A stretch of 48,951 nt of DNA from Paenibacillus sp. A3 (GCF_001399685.1 NZ_JTHN01000082.1:1-48951); one strand, 5' to 3'. Shown: positions 23,871 to 33,368, counted from the first letter of the stretch. Made by a program: numbers and translations. The notes: generated by a model from the sequence alone, not told the origin.

Positions 23871-24938
23871 ATGTCCAGACGCGCTTTTATACGCTGGATG
23901 CTCGGACTTTTGGTTATGATCGGGGCGGCGCTCGCAGGACTGATCAAGCTGCTGCAGCAATCGGTCGACCGGCAGACGGTCGGCGGGGTACAAGCGCCGG
24001 ACGGCATCGTACTGCCAAAGACGGAACTGGGGACGAATCCCGATCTGGCGGCGGGGAATCCGGCAGCGCCGTTGTTCTCGTTCATGATTCTCAGCGATTT
24101 GCACGTATCGCCTGACGATCCGAATACGGTCCGGCATTTGAAGCAAGCGCTTGACGATATGAAGCAGTTCGAATCGCCGGTCGAGGCGCTGGTGCTGACG
24201 GGCGACGTGACCGACTACGGGCGGGAGAGGGACTACAAAGAGCTGAAAAAAACGTTGTCCGCTTACAAGCTGCCTCCGGTTTACGCCAACATGGGCAACC
24301 ACGATTATTATGACATTTGGATCGACCGGAAAGGGGATTTCAATAAAGACACGATGCCCAACGGCAAGACCGACTGGCAATCGCGCGAGCGGTTCCAGAA
24401 GTTTTTCGGATTGTCGAAGCCTTATCACGACGCTTGGGAGAAAGGGTACCACTTGATCCTGCTGTCGCAGGAGGCCTATGTGCAGGAGAAGCCTGAGGTA
24501 GGCGAAGGGGCATGGTATTCCGACGAACAATTGGATTGGCTGAAGGAACGGCTGGCTTCGCACAAGGACGGCAAGCCCGTCTTCATCATGACCCATCAGC
24601 CGCTGCCGCCCGCCGGACAAGACGGGGGGATGCACCAATTGATTCCGGCGAAAAAATTCCGCGAGCTCTTGAAGCCTTACAAAAACGTGTTCGTGTTCTG
24701 CGGACACCGGCATCAGGATTTTCAAGGCACGGTGGAGCATTATGTCAAAGAAAGCTTTCACTATTTTCATAACTCCTCGGTCGGACGCGTGCTGAACCGC
24801 AGCTATCAAAATGCGGCCAAGGAGAAGGCGCAAGGATTGTATGTGCAGGTATACCGAGACAAAGTGACGCTGCGCGGCCGGGCGTTCGAGTCGGGAACGT
24901 GGCTGAAGGAAGCCGACTGGACCGTCAAGCTGACTTGA
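23871..24938 (+). CDS. Exported calcineurin-like metallophosphatase with Tat-type signal
   Basis: 355 residues. MSRRAFIRWMLGLLVMIGA has the twin-arginine consensus SRRxFxR followed by a hydrophobic stretch, so export as a folded metalloprotein is likely. The binuclear metal site is complete: DLH (SDLHVS), GDVTD, GNHDYYD, THQP and GHRH. The substrate (nucleotide, phospholipid or other phosphoester) is unknown. The gene ends shortly before prfC with no terminator, so the two may share a transcript. Confidence 0.9.
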   Translation: MSRRAFIRWMLGLLVMIGAALAGLIKLLQQSVDRQTVGGVQAPDGIVLPKTELGTNPDLAAGNPAAPLFSFMILSDLHVSPDDPNTVRHLKQALDDMKQFESPVEALVLTGDVTDYGRERDYKELKKTLSAYKLPPVYANMGNHDYYDIWIDRKGDFNKDTMPNGKTDWQSRERFQKFFGLSKPYHDAWEKGYHLILLSQEAYVQEKPEVGEGAWYSDEQLDWLKERLASHKDGKPVFIMTHQPLPPAGQDGGMHQLIPAKKFRELLKPYKNVFVFCGHRHQDFQGTVEHYVKESFHYFHNSSVGRVLNRSYQNAAKEKAQGLYVQVYRDKVTLRGRAFESGTWLKEADWTVKLT

Positions 24939-24965
24939 ATAAGATTGAGGAAGGAATTAACTGAT

Positions 24966-26549
24966 ATGAGCACCGGATTATCCGAGAAATTAAAAGAAGA
25001 AGTACAGAAGCGGCGCACCTTCGCCATCATCTCCCACCCCGACGCGGGGAAGACGACCTTGACCGAGAAGCTGCTGCTGTTCGGGGGCGCGATTCGGCTG
25101 GCCGGTACGGTCAAAGGGCGCAAGGCGAACCGCCATGCGACGAGCGACTGGATGGAAATCGAGAAGCAGAGAGGGATTTCGGTCACCTCCAGTGTGATGC
25201 AGTTCGATTATGAAGGGCATCGGGTCAATATTCTCGACACCCCGGGCCACCAAGACTTCAGCGAAGACACGTATCGGACGTTAACGGCGGCGGACAGCGC
25301 CGTCATGCTGATCGACTCGGCCAAAGGGGTCGAGGCCCAGACGAAAAAGCTGTTCCAGGTATGCCGCAAGCGGGGCATTCCGATCTTCACGTTCATCAAC
25401 AAGCTGGACCGTGAAGGCCAGAATCCGTTCGATCTGCTCGAAGAGCTGGAGCAGGTGCTGGGTATCCGCTCGTATCCGATGAACTGGCCGATCGGGATGG
25501 GCAAACAGTTTCACGGCGTGTACGACCGGAAGCTGACGCAGGTCGAGCTGTTCCAGGGCGACGATCACAAAGAAATCCAAGTGCGCAAAGTAAGCGGCTA
25601 CGACGACCCGGTCGTGAAGGAAATCGCAGGCGAATTTTTTTACGACCAATTGGTGCAGGACTTGGAGCTGCTCGATGTGGCGGGGGACGAGTTCGACTAC
25701 GAGAAGGTACAGAAGGGCGAGCTGACGCCCGTATTCTTCGGTAGTGCGATCAACAATTTCGGCGTGCAGACGTTCCTTGAGAATTTCCTGCAGCTGGCCC
25801 CGACGCCGACGCCGCGCAAAAGCAACGAAGGCATGGTCGATCCGCTGCACGAGAAGTTTTCCGGGTACATTTTCAAAATTCAGGCGAACATGAACCCGGC
25901 TCACCGCGACCGGATCGCTTTCCTGCGGATTTGCTCCGGCAAATTCGAGCGGGGCATGTCGGTGAAGCACGTGCGGGTCGGCAAAGACATCAAGCTGGCG
26001 CAGCCGCAGCAATTTCTCGCGCAGGACCGCGATATTGTCGAGGACGCTTATCCCGGCGACATTATCGGACTGTTCGACCCGGGTATTTTCCGCATCGGGG
26101 ATTCGCTGTGCCAAGGCGGCGGCTTGGAATTCGACGAGCTGCCGACGTTCTCCCCGGAGTTGTTCTCCAAAGTGACGGTCAAAAACGCGCTGAAGCACAA
26201 GCAGTTCCAGAAGGGCGTGGACCAATTGACCGAGGAGGGCACCATTCAGGTGTTCAAAACGATCGGCTTCGAGGATTTGATTCTCGGCGTCGTCGGACAG
26301 CTCCAGTTCGAGGTGTTCGAATACCGGATGAAAGCGGAGTACAGCAGCGAGGTGCAGCTGTCCCGGATGACCTACCAGTTCGCGCGGTGGCTCGTCGGCG
26401 ACGACATCGATCCGGCCAAGTTCCGGATCAACTCGCAGCTGGTGAAGGATAAGAAAGACAATTACGTGGCGCTGTTCGAGAACGAATATGCGCTGCGCAC
26501 GGCGATGGAGAAAAATCCGAACTTGAAATTTCTGGAGACTGCGCCTTAA
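24966..26549 (+). CDS. prfC: Peptide chain release factor 3 (RF3)
   Basis: 527-residue GTPase that recycles RF1/RF2 from the ribosome. G1 SHPDAGKTT, G2 region KQRGISVTSSVMQF, G3 DTPGHQDFSEDTYRTL and G4 NKLDR are present; the SEDTYRTL run separates RF3 from EF-G. ATG 24966 has AGGAAGGA about 9 bases upstream; the in-frame TTG at 24945 would absorb that site. RF3 is absent from B. subtilis but found in Paenibacillaceae. Confidence 0.96.
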   Translation: MSTGLSEKLKEEVQKRRTFAIISHPDAGKTTLTEKLLLFGGAIRLAGTVKGRKANRHATSDWMEIEKQRGISVTSSVMQFDYEGHRVNILDTPGHQDFSEDTYRTLTAADSAVMLIDSAKGVEAQTKKLFQVCRKRGIPIFTFINKLDREGQNPFDLLEELEQVLGIRSYPMNWPIGMGKQFHGVYDRKLTQVELFQGDDHKEIQVRKVSGYDDPVVKEIAGEFFYDQLVQDLELLDVAGDEFDYEKVQKGELTPVFFGSAINNFGVQTFLENFLQLAPTPTPRKSNEGMVDPLHEKFSGYIFKIQANMNPAHRDRIAFLRICSGKFERGMSVKHVRVGKDIKLAQPQQFLAQDRDIVEDAYPGDIIGLFDPGIFRIGDSLCQGGGLEFDELPTFSPELFSKVTVKNALKHKQFQKGVDQLTEEGTIQVFKTIGFEDLILGVVGQLQFEVFEYRMKAEYSSEVQLSRMTYQFARWLVGDDIDPAKFRINSQLVKDKKDNYVALFENEYALRTAMEKNPNLKFLETAP

Positions 26550-26570
26550 TAGCGCCGATTTGACAAGCAG

Positions 26571-26618
26571 ACAGCCCTTCGCGGTCTTTATAGACCGAAC
26601 GAGGGCTGTTCTTTTTTT
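26571..26618 (+). terminator. Terminator after prfC
   Basis: ACAGCCCT pairs with AGGGCTGT, with an inner CGGTC/GACCG hairpin, followed by TTCTTTTTTT. Confidence 0.9.
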
Positions 26619-26665
26619 GCCGGGAGTGGCTAAGTTTGATAAAATAGGGATGCAGTGGAAGGAAA

Positions 26666-26839
26666 ATGGGAACGGGAGGGATGCTTATTGGGGTATCTAC
26701 ACCCAAGCGTCTGGATCATTACCCCCGACTCATTAAAAACCCGTTCCGTTTATACGTTATCGTCTCGGTAGGATCGATGGCGGTCGCGCTTGTATATTCC
26801 TTAATCCAAAACGTATGGGCTGCCTTGAACGGAGGCTAG
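26666..26839 (+). CDS. Small single-helix membrane protein, unknown function
   Basis: Up to 57 residues: VSTPKRLDHYPRLIKNPFRL, then one hydrophobic helix (YVIVSVGSMAVALVYSLI) and QNVWAALNGG. The start is unclear. ATG 26666 has GGAAGG only 3 bases away, ATG 26681 directly abuts GGGAGGG, and an ATT at 26687 lies at the ideal distance from that site. Between the prfC terminator and the two-component system. Confidence 0.55.
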   Translation: MGTGGMLIGVSTPKRLDHYPRLIKNPFRLYVIVSVGSMAVALVYSLIQNVWAALNGG

Positions 26840-26920
26840 ACACGCCACGAATTGCCGGTCGGTTGGGACGCGGAGCCCGGCCGGCCATTCACTTTTTTTG
26901 GATGGTAAGCGGAAGCGAAA

Positions 26921-26965
26921 ATTTTACTCTTTTCTCATCGAATTTTCATCTTCGTTGTGTATAGT
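26921..26965 (+). promoter_or_regulatory. Candidate activator-dependent promoter of the 27047 two-component system
   Basis: TATAGT at 26960-26965 lacks a recognisable -35. T-rich direct repeats (TTTTAC at 26922, TTTTCTCATC at 26930, TTTTCATC at 26943) lie upstream at roughly helical spacing, as in sites for OmpR-type regulators. Autoregulation is inferred. Confidence 0.4.
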
Positions 26966-26972
26966 TAAAGCT

Positions 26973-27016
26973 GCGGCTAAGGGCAATAATAGGATCGATA
27001 CGATTGCCGCTTTTTT
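26973..27016 (+). terminator. Terminator-like hairpin in the leader of the response regulator gene
   Basis: GGCAAT (26982-26987) pairs with ATTGCC (27003-27008), and GC then TTTTTT follow. It lies between the TATAGT element and the ATG at 27047, so it would interrupt the operon's own leader unless it is passed over. Confidence 0.5.
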
Positions 27017-27046
27017 ACTATTTCTAGCGCAACCAGAGGGAACAGG

Positions 27047-27727
27047 ATGAAAAAGATTCTTATCGTGGAAGACGAGCGAAATTTTGCCCGTTTTATGGAA
27101 TTGGAATTGATGCACCAAGGCTATGCCGTTACCGTCGTCGGAAGCGGTCAGGAAGGTCTGGAAACCGCGACCCGCGATGCCTGGGACGCCATTCTCCTTG
27201 ATGCGATGCTGCCGGGACTGCACGGCTTCGAGGTGTGCCGCGGCATTCGCCGTGCCGGCTTCGCGACGCCCGTCATTATGCTGACGGCCCGCGACAGTAT
27301 CATGGATCGCGTATCGGGGCTGGACAGCGGAGCGGACGATTATCTGCCGAAACCGTTCGCGATCGAGGAATTGCTGGCGCGGATTCGGGCGGTAATCCGG
27401 CGGAGCAAGCGGGGGAGCGGCGCAGCGCAAGCGGCGTTGGCGTACCGCGATCTTCGGATTGATCCGGTTGCCGGGACTGTAAGCAAGGCCGGAATGGTTC
27501 TGGAGCTGACCAAGCGTGAATACGAGCTGCTGCTGGTACTTATGAACCATAGGGACCGGGTATTAAGCCGGGATATGCTGCTTGATCTTGTCTGGGGGCA
27601 CGACTGCGAAGTCGAGACGAACGTGGTCGATGTATACGTCCGCTATTTGCGCAACAAAATCGACGACCCGGCGCAGCGGAGCTATATTCAAACCGTCCGC
27701 GGCATCGGCTACGTCATCCGGTCATGA
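27047..27727 (+). CDS. OmpR-family response regulator (ArlR-like)
   Basis: 226 residues. Receiver with the acidic pair in IVEDE, phosphoacceptor Asp52 in ILLDAMLPG, TARD and KPF at the switch positions; winged-helix DNA-binding domain from LTKREYELLLVLM to IQTVRGIGYVI. Closest in feel to ArlR/YkoG-type regulators. The stop overlaps the kinase start (ATGA at 27724). The signal is unknown; the PAP2 phosphatase downstream hints at the cell envelope. Confidence 0.93.
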   Translation: MKKILIVEDERNFARFMELELMHQGYAVTVVGSGQEGLETATRDAWDAILLDAMLPGLHGFEVCRGIRRAGFATPVIMLTARDSIMDRVSGLDSGADDYLPKPFAIEELLARIRAVIRRSKRGSGAAQAALAYRDLRIDPVAGTVSKAGMVLELTKREYELLLVLMNHRDRVLSRDMLLDLVWGHDCEVETNVVDVYVRYLRNKIDDPAQRSYIQTVRGIGYVIRS

Positions 27728-29133
27728 AAAAGCTGCGAATGCGCTTCACCCGGCTGCCGATCAAATGGCAGATGACCCTATGGTCGGCTTTCATGCTGTT
27801 CGTCTTGTTTACAGTCTATAACGCCGTTCAATATATAGGCATCAACCAATGGATGAGCAGCCGCGAAGTGGAGTCGGTGCGCAAAACGATGGGCGAGCTG
27901 CAAAGTTATTTCACGGAAAAAAGCGATATACTGGATGCCGCCCAAATCGTCAGGAGCAGGCATTTTATCCAGAGCATCAATCAAAAAAATCAATTGATCC
28001 GAATTTTGGACGTCGAGGGAGCGCCGGTGCTGACGGTGCTTACGGCGCTGCCGGAGGATTGGGTGGCGCCGCGTCCGGTCACGAAGACCGAGCTTGAAAG
28101 CGTGTGGCATCAAGAGGATCATCTGCTCGTTCTGCGCGCCCCGATCGTATCGGAGAAATTCCGCGGCACGATTGAAATCGTCAGCAATCTGGAGACGTTC
28201 GACGAGCTGAAAGGGGTCGTCACGCTGGTCATGATTCTGGGCGGCGTCGGGGCGGTGCTGCTGAGCGGCCTGGGCGGCTTGCTTCTGGCCGGGCGGCTGC
28301 TGAGACCGGTCCAAAGCATAACGGAAACGATGAGAAGAATCCAGCGGAACGGACTGCAGGAGCGGGTGCCTTTTTACGACAATAAGGATGAGATTTCGGC
28401 GCTGGCCCATGTGTTCAACGAGATGATGGATCAATTGGAAACATCGTTCCGCAAGCAAAAGCAATTCGTAGAAGACGCTTCGCACGAGCTGCGGACCCCG
28501 ATTGCGATCATTTCCGGACATTTGTCGATGTTGAACCGTTGGGGCAAGCGCGATCCGGCTCTCGTAGACGAATCGCTCCGCGCTTCGCTTGAGGAGCTGG
28601 AGCGTCTGAAGGGGCTCGTGCAGGAGCTGCTGGAGCTTACCCGTGCGGAAAATGCCAGTCCGGACGGTGCCATCGAGCTGTTCGATCTGGGAGAAACCAT
28701 CGCTCAAATCGTGAAGAACGTCTCCGTCGTTCATCCCGAATTCGAGATTACGACGGATGTGGATGCGCTGAAAGGCGTCCAAATCCGGCTGGTTCCCAAT
28801 CACATCAAACAAATCTTGTTGATTTTGTTGGATAATGCGGTGAAATATTCGACCGAAAGAAACAAAATCCACGTTTCAGCCGTCATGGTAGAAGATACTC
28901 TGCTTCGCATCGTCATCCGCGATTACGGAATGGGCATTCCGAAAGACGAAGTGGAGCATGTATTCGACCGGTTTTACCGGGTGGACAAAGCCCGCAGCCG
29001 CAAACGCGGCGGCAGCGGCCTGGGACTTTCGATCGCCAAGCGGCTCGTCGAGAAATATCATGGGGACATACGTTTGGAAAGCGAAGAAAACCAGGGAACA
29101 ACGGTGACGGTACAATTGCCGTTCAGCCGTTAA
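27724..29133 (+). CDS. Sensor histidine kinase partner (ArlS-like)
   Basis: 469 residues. First membrane helix ~18-36, an extracellular domain ~40-160, second helix ~163-190, a HAMP domain, the dimerisation box VEDASHELRTPIAI with His254, and HATPase motifs LLDNAVKYS, DYGMGI, GGSGLGLSIAKRL. All catalytic boxes are intact. It overlaps the regulator by four bases. The extracellular domain does not show a named sensor fold that I recognise. Confidence 0.93.
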   Translation: MKKLRMRFTRLPIKWQMTLWSAFMLFVLFTVYNAVQYIGINQWMSSREVESVRKTMGELQSYFTEKSDILDAAQIVRSRHFIQSINQKNQLIRILDVEGAPVLTVLTALPEDWVAPRPVTKTELESVWHQEDHLLVLRAPIVSEKFRGTIEIVSNLETFDELKGVVTLVMILGGVGAVLLSGLGGLLLAGRLLRPVQSITETMRRIQRNGLQERVPFYDNKDEISALAHVFNEMMDQLETSFRKQKQFVEDASHELRTPIAIISGHLSMLNRWGKRDPALVDESLRASLEELERLKGLVQELLELTRAENASPDGAIELFDLGETIAQIVKNVSVVHPEFEITTDVDALKGVQIRLVPNHIKQILLILLDNAVKYSTERNKIHVSAVMVEDTLLRIVIRDYGMGIPKDEVEHVFDRFYRVDKARSRKRGGSGLGLSIAKRLVEKYHGDIRLESEENQGTTVTVQLPFSR

Positions 29134-29166
29134 CGGAACGGATAACGGGAAGAGGAGAGATCGCGT

Positions 29167-29754
29167 ATGTTATTGAAATGGGACTATGACTTATTCGAAA
29201 TGATCAACGGGTTGGCTGTCGATCATACGACGCTTAACGTGTGGATGCGCTTTTTCGCGGAATATGCGGAATATTTCTTTTATTTGGGCATCCTCGTGTA
29301 TTGGTTTACCCGAACACAAGAGAATCGCCGGATGGTGGCGAAAGCGCTCTGTTCCGCTGCTTTGGCGATGGGGATCGGCTCGCTGATCGGTATGTTGTTT
29401 TACCGGAACCGGCCGTTCGTCAGCCACGAGGTTCATCAGTTGATCGAGCATGCGGCCAATGCGTCGTTTCCAAGCAGCCATGCCATCGGCGCTTTCGTCA
29501 TCGCCACCTCGATCTGGCTGTACCGCCGTAAGGACGGGTCCGTCTGGCTTGCGCTGGCCGCATTGATCGCTTTGTCCCGGATCTGGACAGGCGTCCATTA
29601 TCCGATAGACGTAACCGTCGGAGCACTGCTTGGCATCGGCTCCGCCGTAGCCGTAAACAAGCTGTTCACCCAATGGACGCTCGCCCGGCGCTGGTTGGCC
29701 GCAGGCTTGGCTTTTTTTGAAAAAATCGAGCGCAAGCTCGGCTATAAATCGTAG
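29167..29754 (+). CDS. PAP2-family membrane phosphatase (BcrC/undecaprenyl-PP phosphatase-like)
   Basis: 195 residues with about five helices. The three phosphatase motifs are present: FYRNRPF, SFPSSHA and SRIWTGVHYPIDV, with the catalytic histidines. Bacterial members of this size mostly dephosphorylate undecaprenyl pyrophosphate in cell-wall recycling and give bacitracin tolerance (BcrC), though phosphatidyl-glycerophosphate phosphatases look alike. GAGGAGAG precedes the ATG. It follows the two-component genes after 33 bases, so it may be in their operon. Confidence 0.88.
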   Translation: MLLKWDYDLFEMINGLAVDHTTLNVWMRFFAEYAEYFFYLGILVYWFTRTQENRRMVAKALCSAALAMGIGSLIGMLFYRNRPFVSHEVHQLIEHAANASFPSSHAIGAFVIATSIWLYRRKDGSVWLALAALIALSRIWTGVHYPIDVTVGALLGIGSAVAVNKLFTQWTLARRWLAAGLAFFEKIERKLGYKS

Positions 29755-30031
29755 AAGAGCTTTTGGAGCAGTTGCCTGCATTGCGGCAGCTGTCTTTTTT
29801 TGCGGAAAATCTCCTTACCGTCGGTGTTTGCTTGCTACGGCCGTTTATCGTAGGCCACTATACCTCACCATGCAGCGGCGGGAGGCATACACTATGATGG
29901 ATGAATGAGGCAGATTTGGGCTCAGAGGAACCGGATAGCGGGAGCAGAAGGTTCGTCAAAGGCGTTGCAGAGGGAGATGGGGGAAGCTTGGTGCCAGCCG
30001 TTCTCCGGCCGAAGGAAGAAAGGTGGATGAA

Positions 30032-30805
30032 ATGAGGAAGAGCAAACCGAATTACAGCAGCTACATCGTGAGCAAATGGGCCAAAACCCGGGTGGTGATT
30101 CCGAACCGGAAGCTGGCCAAATACATTCCCGAGACGCGCAAGCTGAACCGCGATAGCTTGCAGAATATGCTGAACCGGTACGGCATGGTTTATGTCAAGC
30201 CGAACAGCGGCACGTACGGCATCGGCGTGATGCGGGTGGAGCGGCTGGCGCGTGAAGGGAGGGCGTCTTACCGCTGTCATATCGGAAAGAAAATTCAAAC
30301 CTTTACCCAATACGATGACTTATACAGGCATATCGCGGGATTGACCCGAAAACGGATGTACTTGGTGCAAAAAGGCATCCATCTGCTCAAATATAAGAAG
30401 CGGCGCTTCGATCTTCGCGTCATGGTGCAGAAGACTCCGACCGGGAGCTGGCAGACGACAGGACTGATCGGGCGCGTCGCTGCGCCGGGCAAGGTTGTGA
30501 CCAATGTGCATAACGGAGGAAAGCTCAAACCCGTAGAGGTTTTGCTGCGGGGGCATGCCGGGAGCGCCAAAAAGTCAAGATTAACCTCAAAGCTGCGCAC
30601 GCTCGGTACTTCCGTTGCGCGACAGCTTCGTACGAAGTATAGAGGGCTCAAGGAAATCGGGCTGGACGTCGCACTGGACGCGAAGCTGCATCCGTGGATT
30701 TTGGAGATTAACACGGCTCCCGACCCTTATATATTCCGAAAGCTGAAAGATAAGCGCATCTTCGCGAGAATTTACCGGTACGCCAAAGCATACGGACGGC
30801 TCTGA
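30032..30805 (+). CDS. YheC/YheD-family ATP-grasp protein
   Basis: 257 residues of ATP-grasp fold. YVKPNSGTYGIGVM is the nucleotide-binding strand-loop, RRFDLRVMVQK the central strand and ILEINTAPDPYIFRKL the metal-binding end. In Bacillus YheC and YheD are spore-coat-associated, with unknown ligation products; a role in sporulation is inferred. ATG 30032 is preferred, 5 bases after AGGTGG; GTG 30023 overlaps that site. Confidence 0.85.
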   Translation: MRKSKPNYSSYIVSKWAKTRVVIPNRKLAKYIPETRKLNRDSLQNMLNRYGMVYVKPNSGTYGIGVMRVERLAREGRASYRCHIGKKIQTFTQYDDLYRHIAGLTRKRMYLVQKGIHLLKYKKRRFDLRVMVQKTPTGSWQTTGLIGRVAAPGKVVTNVHNGGKLKPVEVLLRGHAGSAKKSRLTSKLRTLGTSVARQLRTKYRGLKEIGLDVALDAKLHPWILEINTAPDPYIFRKLKDKRIFARIYRYAKAYGRL

Positions 30806-30823
30806 GCAGCCGTCCGTTCTTTA
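30792..30823 (+). terminator. Terminator overlapping the YheC/D stop codon
   Basis: ACGGACGGCT and AGCCGTCCGT form a perfect 10-bp stem; the TGA stop lies in the loop. TCTTT follows, a weak T tract. Confidence 0.7.
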
Positions 30824-30858
30824 TGAAGGAGGGGCCTTGCGCAGCTCCCGAATCGGTG

Positions 30859-32337
30859 TTATCCCGCTTCGCCATCCTTGGATGCGGCTCGGTCGGTTTT
30901 GGGCAGCGCGATCATGAACGAGGTGCCGATGCCGGGCGTGCTGTCCGCTCCGATCGTGCCCGCATGGGCTTCGACGAGCTGCTTGACGATGGACAGGCCA
31001 AGCCCGGTCTCGCTGTTGCTCTTGGACCGGGACGGATCGGCCTTGTAGAACCGCTCCCAGATGAGGGACAGCTCTTCCTTGGACATGCCGCGGCCGGTAT
31101 CCGCGATCACGATCACGGTATGCGTTTCCGTTTCGGAGCCGGTCAGGCGAATCGTGCCGTATGCGGTAAATTGAATGCTGTTTTTGACCAAATTGATGAG
31201 AATTTGCATAAGCCGGTCGTAGTCGGCATACACCTGCAGGTCCGGCTCGCATTCGATAAGAATGTGAAGGCGCTTCTCTTCAATCAAGACTTCGAGCGAC
31301 TCGTGAACGATTTCGAACAGCTCTTTGAGCGGCGTCCGTTTTTTGTTCAGCGTGATGAGGCCGCTTTCGATTTTTTCCATGTCGAGCAGCCCGTTGATGA
31401 GCCGGATCAGGCGGAACGTTTCCTTCTCGATGATGCCGTAATAGTTGGCTCGCTCCTCCGGCGAGGGGACGAGATCGTTCTTCAGCCCTTCGATGATGCC
31501 GCGGATCGAAGTAAGCGGCGTGCGCAGCTCGTGCGTCACGTCCATAATAAAATGGCGGCGCCGCGTCTCAAACTGCTGCAGCTTATGCAGGGCGAGCTCG
31601 AGCTGCCGGGCCATGGAGTTGAAGTCGCCCGCGAGCTCGCCTAGCTCGTCCGACCGGCGAACGGTGGATCGGGCGGCGTAATCTCCCGCGGCAATTTGGC
31701 GGGTCGTCCGGCGCAGCGACAGGATGCTGGCGCTCATGCTCCGGGAGAATAGCCAACTGACGGCGACGGCCAGTACGAAAATAACGACGATCATATAGAT
31801 CAGCGCTTGGTTAAGCGCCTCCATCGTCTCTTGAATGCCGTGAAGCGGGGAGAAGACGAAGAGGTGAAGCTCGGTTTTTTGCGGTTTCAGCTTCGTTTGC
31901 CTGTAAACGACGACCCACGGTTCCTCGGTTCCGCGTTCGACGATAAAGCTTTCGTTGTCCTTGGTATCGGATATGTGCGACCGCAGCTCGTCCAAGAACG
32001 CCTTGCCCCGCAGCGCGCCGGGCATCTTCGGATCGCGGTAGGCGATTTCGCCGGCTTGGTCTAACAGGATGAACGACGTCCGACGCTCGGCCAGCAGGGT
32101 GCGATACGCTTGCAGCGCGCTGGTCGGGTCATCTCCGTCTTTTGCGAGCAGGCGGACGATCCCCTTGGAGACGCCGGCCAGCTCTTCCGTCTCGTTGTCG
32201 AACGTTCGCTGCTTCATGTAATAAGTAAACCCGGCCGCCAGCAGGACGAGAATAAGCATGGATAGAAGGAGATGGGACAGAAACTGCCGCTGGAAAAAAG
32301 TAAACCGGAAGCGCGGCCGCAGATGGCTCAGCTTCAT
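30859..32337 (-). CDS. Sensor histidine kinase (OmpR-type system)
   Basis: 492 residues. Helix ~22-40, extracellular region to ~175, helix ~179-197, HAMP ~199-250, dimerisation box IMDVTHELRTPL with His269, then HATPase boxes LVKNSIQFT, DTGRGM, ETGLGLSIVKQL. The second of two near ATGs is preferred (32337), since GGAGG then lies 7 bases upstream; the first ATG overlaps the regulator stop. Signal unknown. It is a second, distinct system from 27047-29133. Confidence 0.92.
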   Translation of the reverse strand: MKLSHLRPRFRFTFFQRQFLSHLLLSMLILVLLAAGFTYYMKQRTFDNETEELAGVSKGIVRLLAKDGDDPTSALQAYRTLLAERRTSFILLDQAGEIAYRDPKMPGALRGKAFLDELRSHISDTKDNESFIVERGTEEPWVVVYRQTKLKPQKTELHLFVFSPLHGIQETMEALNQALIYMIVVIFVLAVAVSWLFSRSMSASILSLRRTTRQIAAGDYAARSTVRRSDELGELAGDFNSMARQLELALHKLQQFETRRRHFIMDVTHELRTPLTSIRGIIEGLKNDLVPSPEERANYYGIIEKETFRLIRLINGLLDMEKIESGLITLNKKRTPLKELFEIVHESLEVLIEEKRLHILIECEPDLQVYADYDRLMQILINLVKNSIQFTAYGTIRLTGSETETHTVIVIADTGRGMSKEELSLIWERFYKADPSRSKSNSETGLGLSIVKQLVEAHAGTIGADSTPGIGTSFMIALPKTDRAASKDGEAG

Positions 32338-32339
32338 CG

Positions 32340-33035
32340 TCATTCCTCCAGCTTGTAGCCTACGCCCCAGACAGTCACGATCAGCGGATGCTCCGGCGAA
32401 GACACTTTATTGCGCAGCCGCTTGATATGGACATCGACCGTGCGCTCTTCTCCCAAATAATCGTAGCCCCATACGCTTTCCAGCAGCTGTTCGCGGGTAA
32501 AGACGCGTTTGGGATACCGGACGAACAGCGAGAGCAGATCGAACTCCTTCGGAGTTAAGTTGCTGATCGTATTCCCGCCGACGGTGGCGGTCCTAGAGGA
32601 CAGGTTGACGACAATCGTCTTGTGCTTGAGCAGCTCATGCGGATCGGCGGCCCCTTCTGCCTCAGCCCCGCCGCCTCGATGGTACCGGCGAAGCACGGCT
32701 TTCATGCGGGCGATCAGCTCCATCGGGCTGAACGGCTTGCTCACGTAATCGTCGGCTCCGAGCTCAAGCCCCATAATCCGGTCCTGCTCCTGGTCCCGTG
32801 CCGTAAGCAGGATGACCGGCGTTTCCCCTTTACGGCGTATATCTTTGCACAGGGCCAGCCCGTCCTTGCCGGGAAGCATCCAGTCCAGGATGACGAAATC
32901 CCACGTATACCGGTCAAGCTGTTCCTGAGCGCTAAGCCCGTCATGAACGAAGGTCGTATCATACTGTTCTTTTTGAAAAAACAAGTGCAGCATCTCGCAA
33001 ACGGACGTATCGTCCTCCGCGACCAGCAGTTTCAT
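32340..33035 (-). CDS. OmpR-family response regulator
   Basis: 231 residues. VAEDD, phosphoacceptor Asp51 in ILDWMLPG, TARDQ and KPFSP in the receiver; a Gly/Ala/Glu linker; winged helix with NLTPKEFDLLSLF, ESVWGYDYLGEERTVD and VWGVGYKLEE. Typical PhoP/ResD-like domain order. GGAGGTG precedes the ATG. It is coupled to the kinase by overlapping stop and start. Confidence 0.93.
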   Translation of the reverse strand: MKLLVAEDDTSVCEMLHLFFQKEQYDTTFVHDGLSAQEQLDRYTWDFVILDWMLPGKDGLALCKDIRRKGETPVILLTARDQEQDRIMGLELGADDYVSKPFSPMELIARMKAVLRRYHRGGGAEAEGAADPHELLKHKTIVVNLSSRTATVGGNTISNLTPKEFDLLSLFVRYPKRVFTREQLLESVWGYDYLGEERTVDVHIKRLRNKVSSPEHPLIVTVWGVGYKLEE

Positions 33036-33305
33036 TGCGGCACCTCCATCGAAGTCGGAATGGTTCGCTTAAGTCTGTTATCTCCAGCATAGAGGGTTCC
33101 AAGCGGGATAGCAAGTCAAGCGAGAGGCGTTTAGTGCGGGCTGTCGGGAGGGTTTCTGATCCACATTCGTCACCGCCTCTCTCTCCGTATTCTATTCGCT
33201 GGAGTCGGCTCCAAGTCAACACCTGGATATCGGTGAAGCCGGATATTGAACCGGGGAGCGTAAACATGCTGGTTGAGTTTGCGAGGCCAGGCTGCGGGAG
33301 GCTTT
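33036..33305. other. Intergenic stretch without a supported gene
   Basis: Open frames exist on both strands here, but none has a ribosome site or a recognisable product. I see no repeat or RNA gene. It contains the promoter region of the minus-strand regulator at 33035 and the tail of the phosphopantetheinyl transferase terminator. Confidence 0.5.
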
Positions 33306-33353
33306 CAAAAAAGAACAGGGATCGGCTACCACAACTGTGGTTAGCGATCCCTT
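33306..33353 (-). terminator. Terminator of the phosphopantetheinyl transferase gene
   Basis: On the minus strand GGGATCGCTAACCACA and TGTGGTAGCCGATCCC form a long stem, followed by TGTTCTTTTTTG. Confidence 0.88.
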
Positions 33354-33368
33354 TCACGTAGCTTCCGG

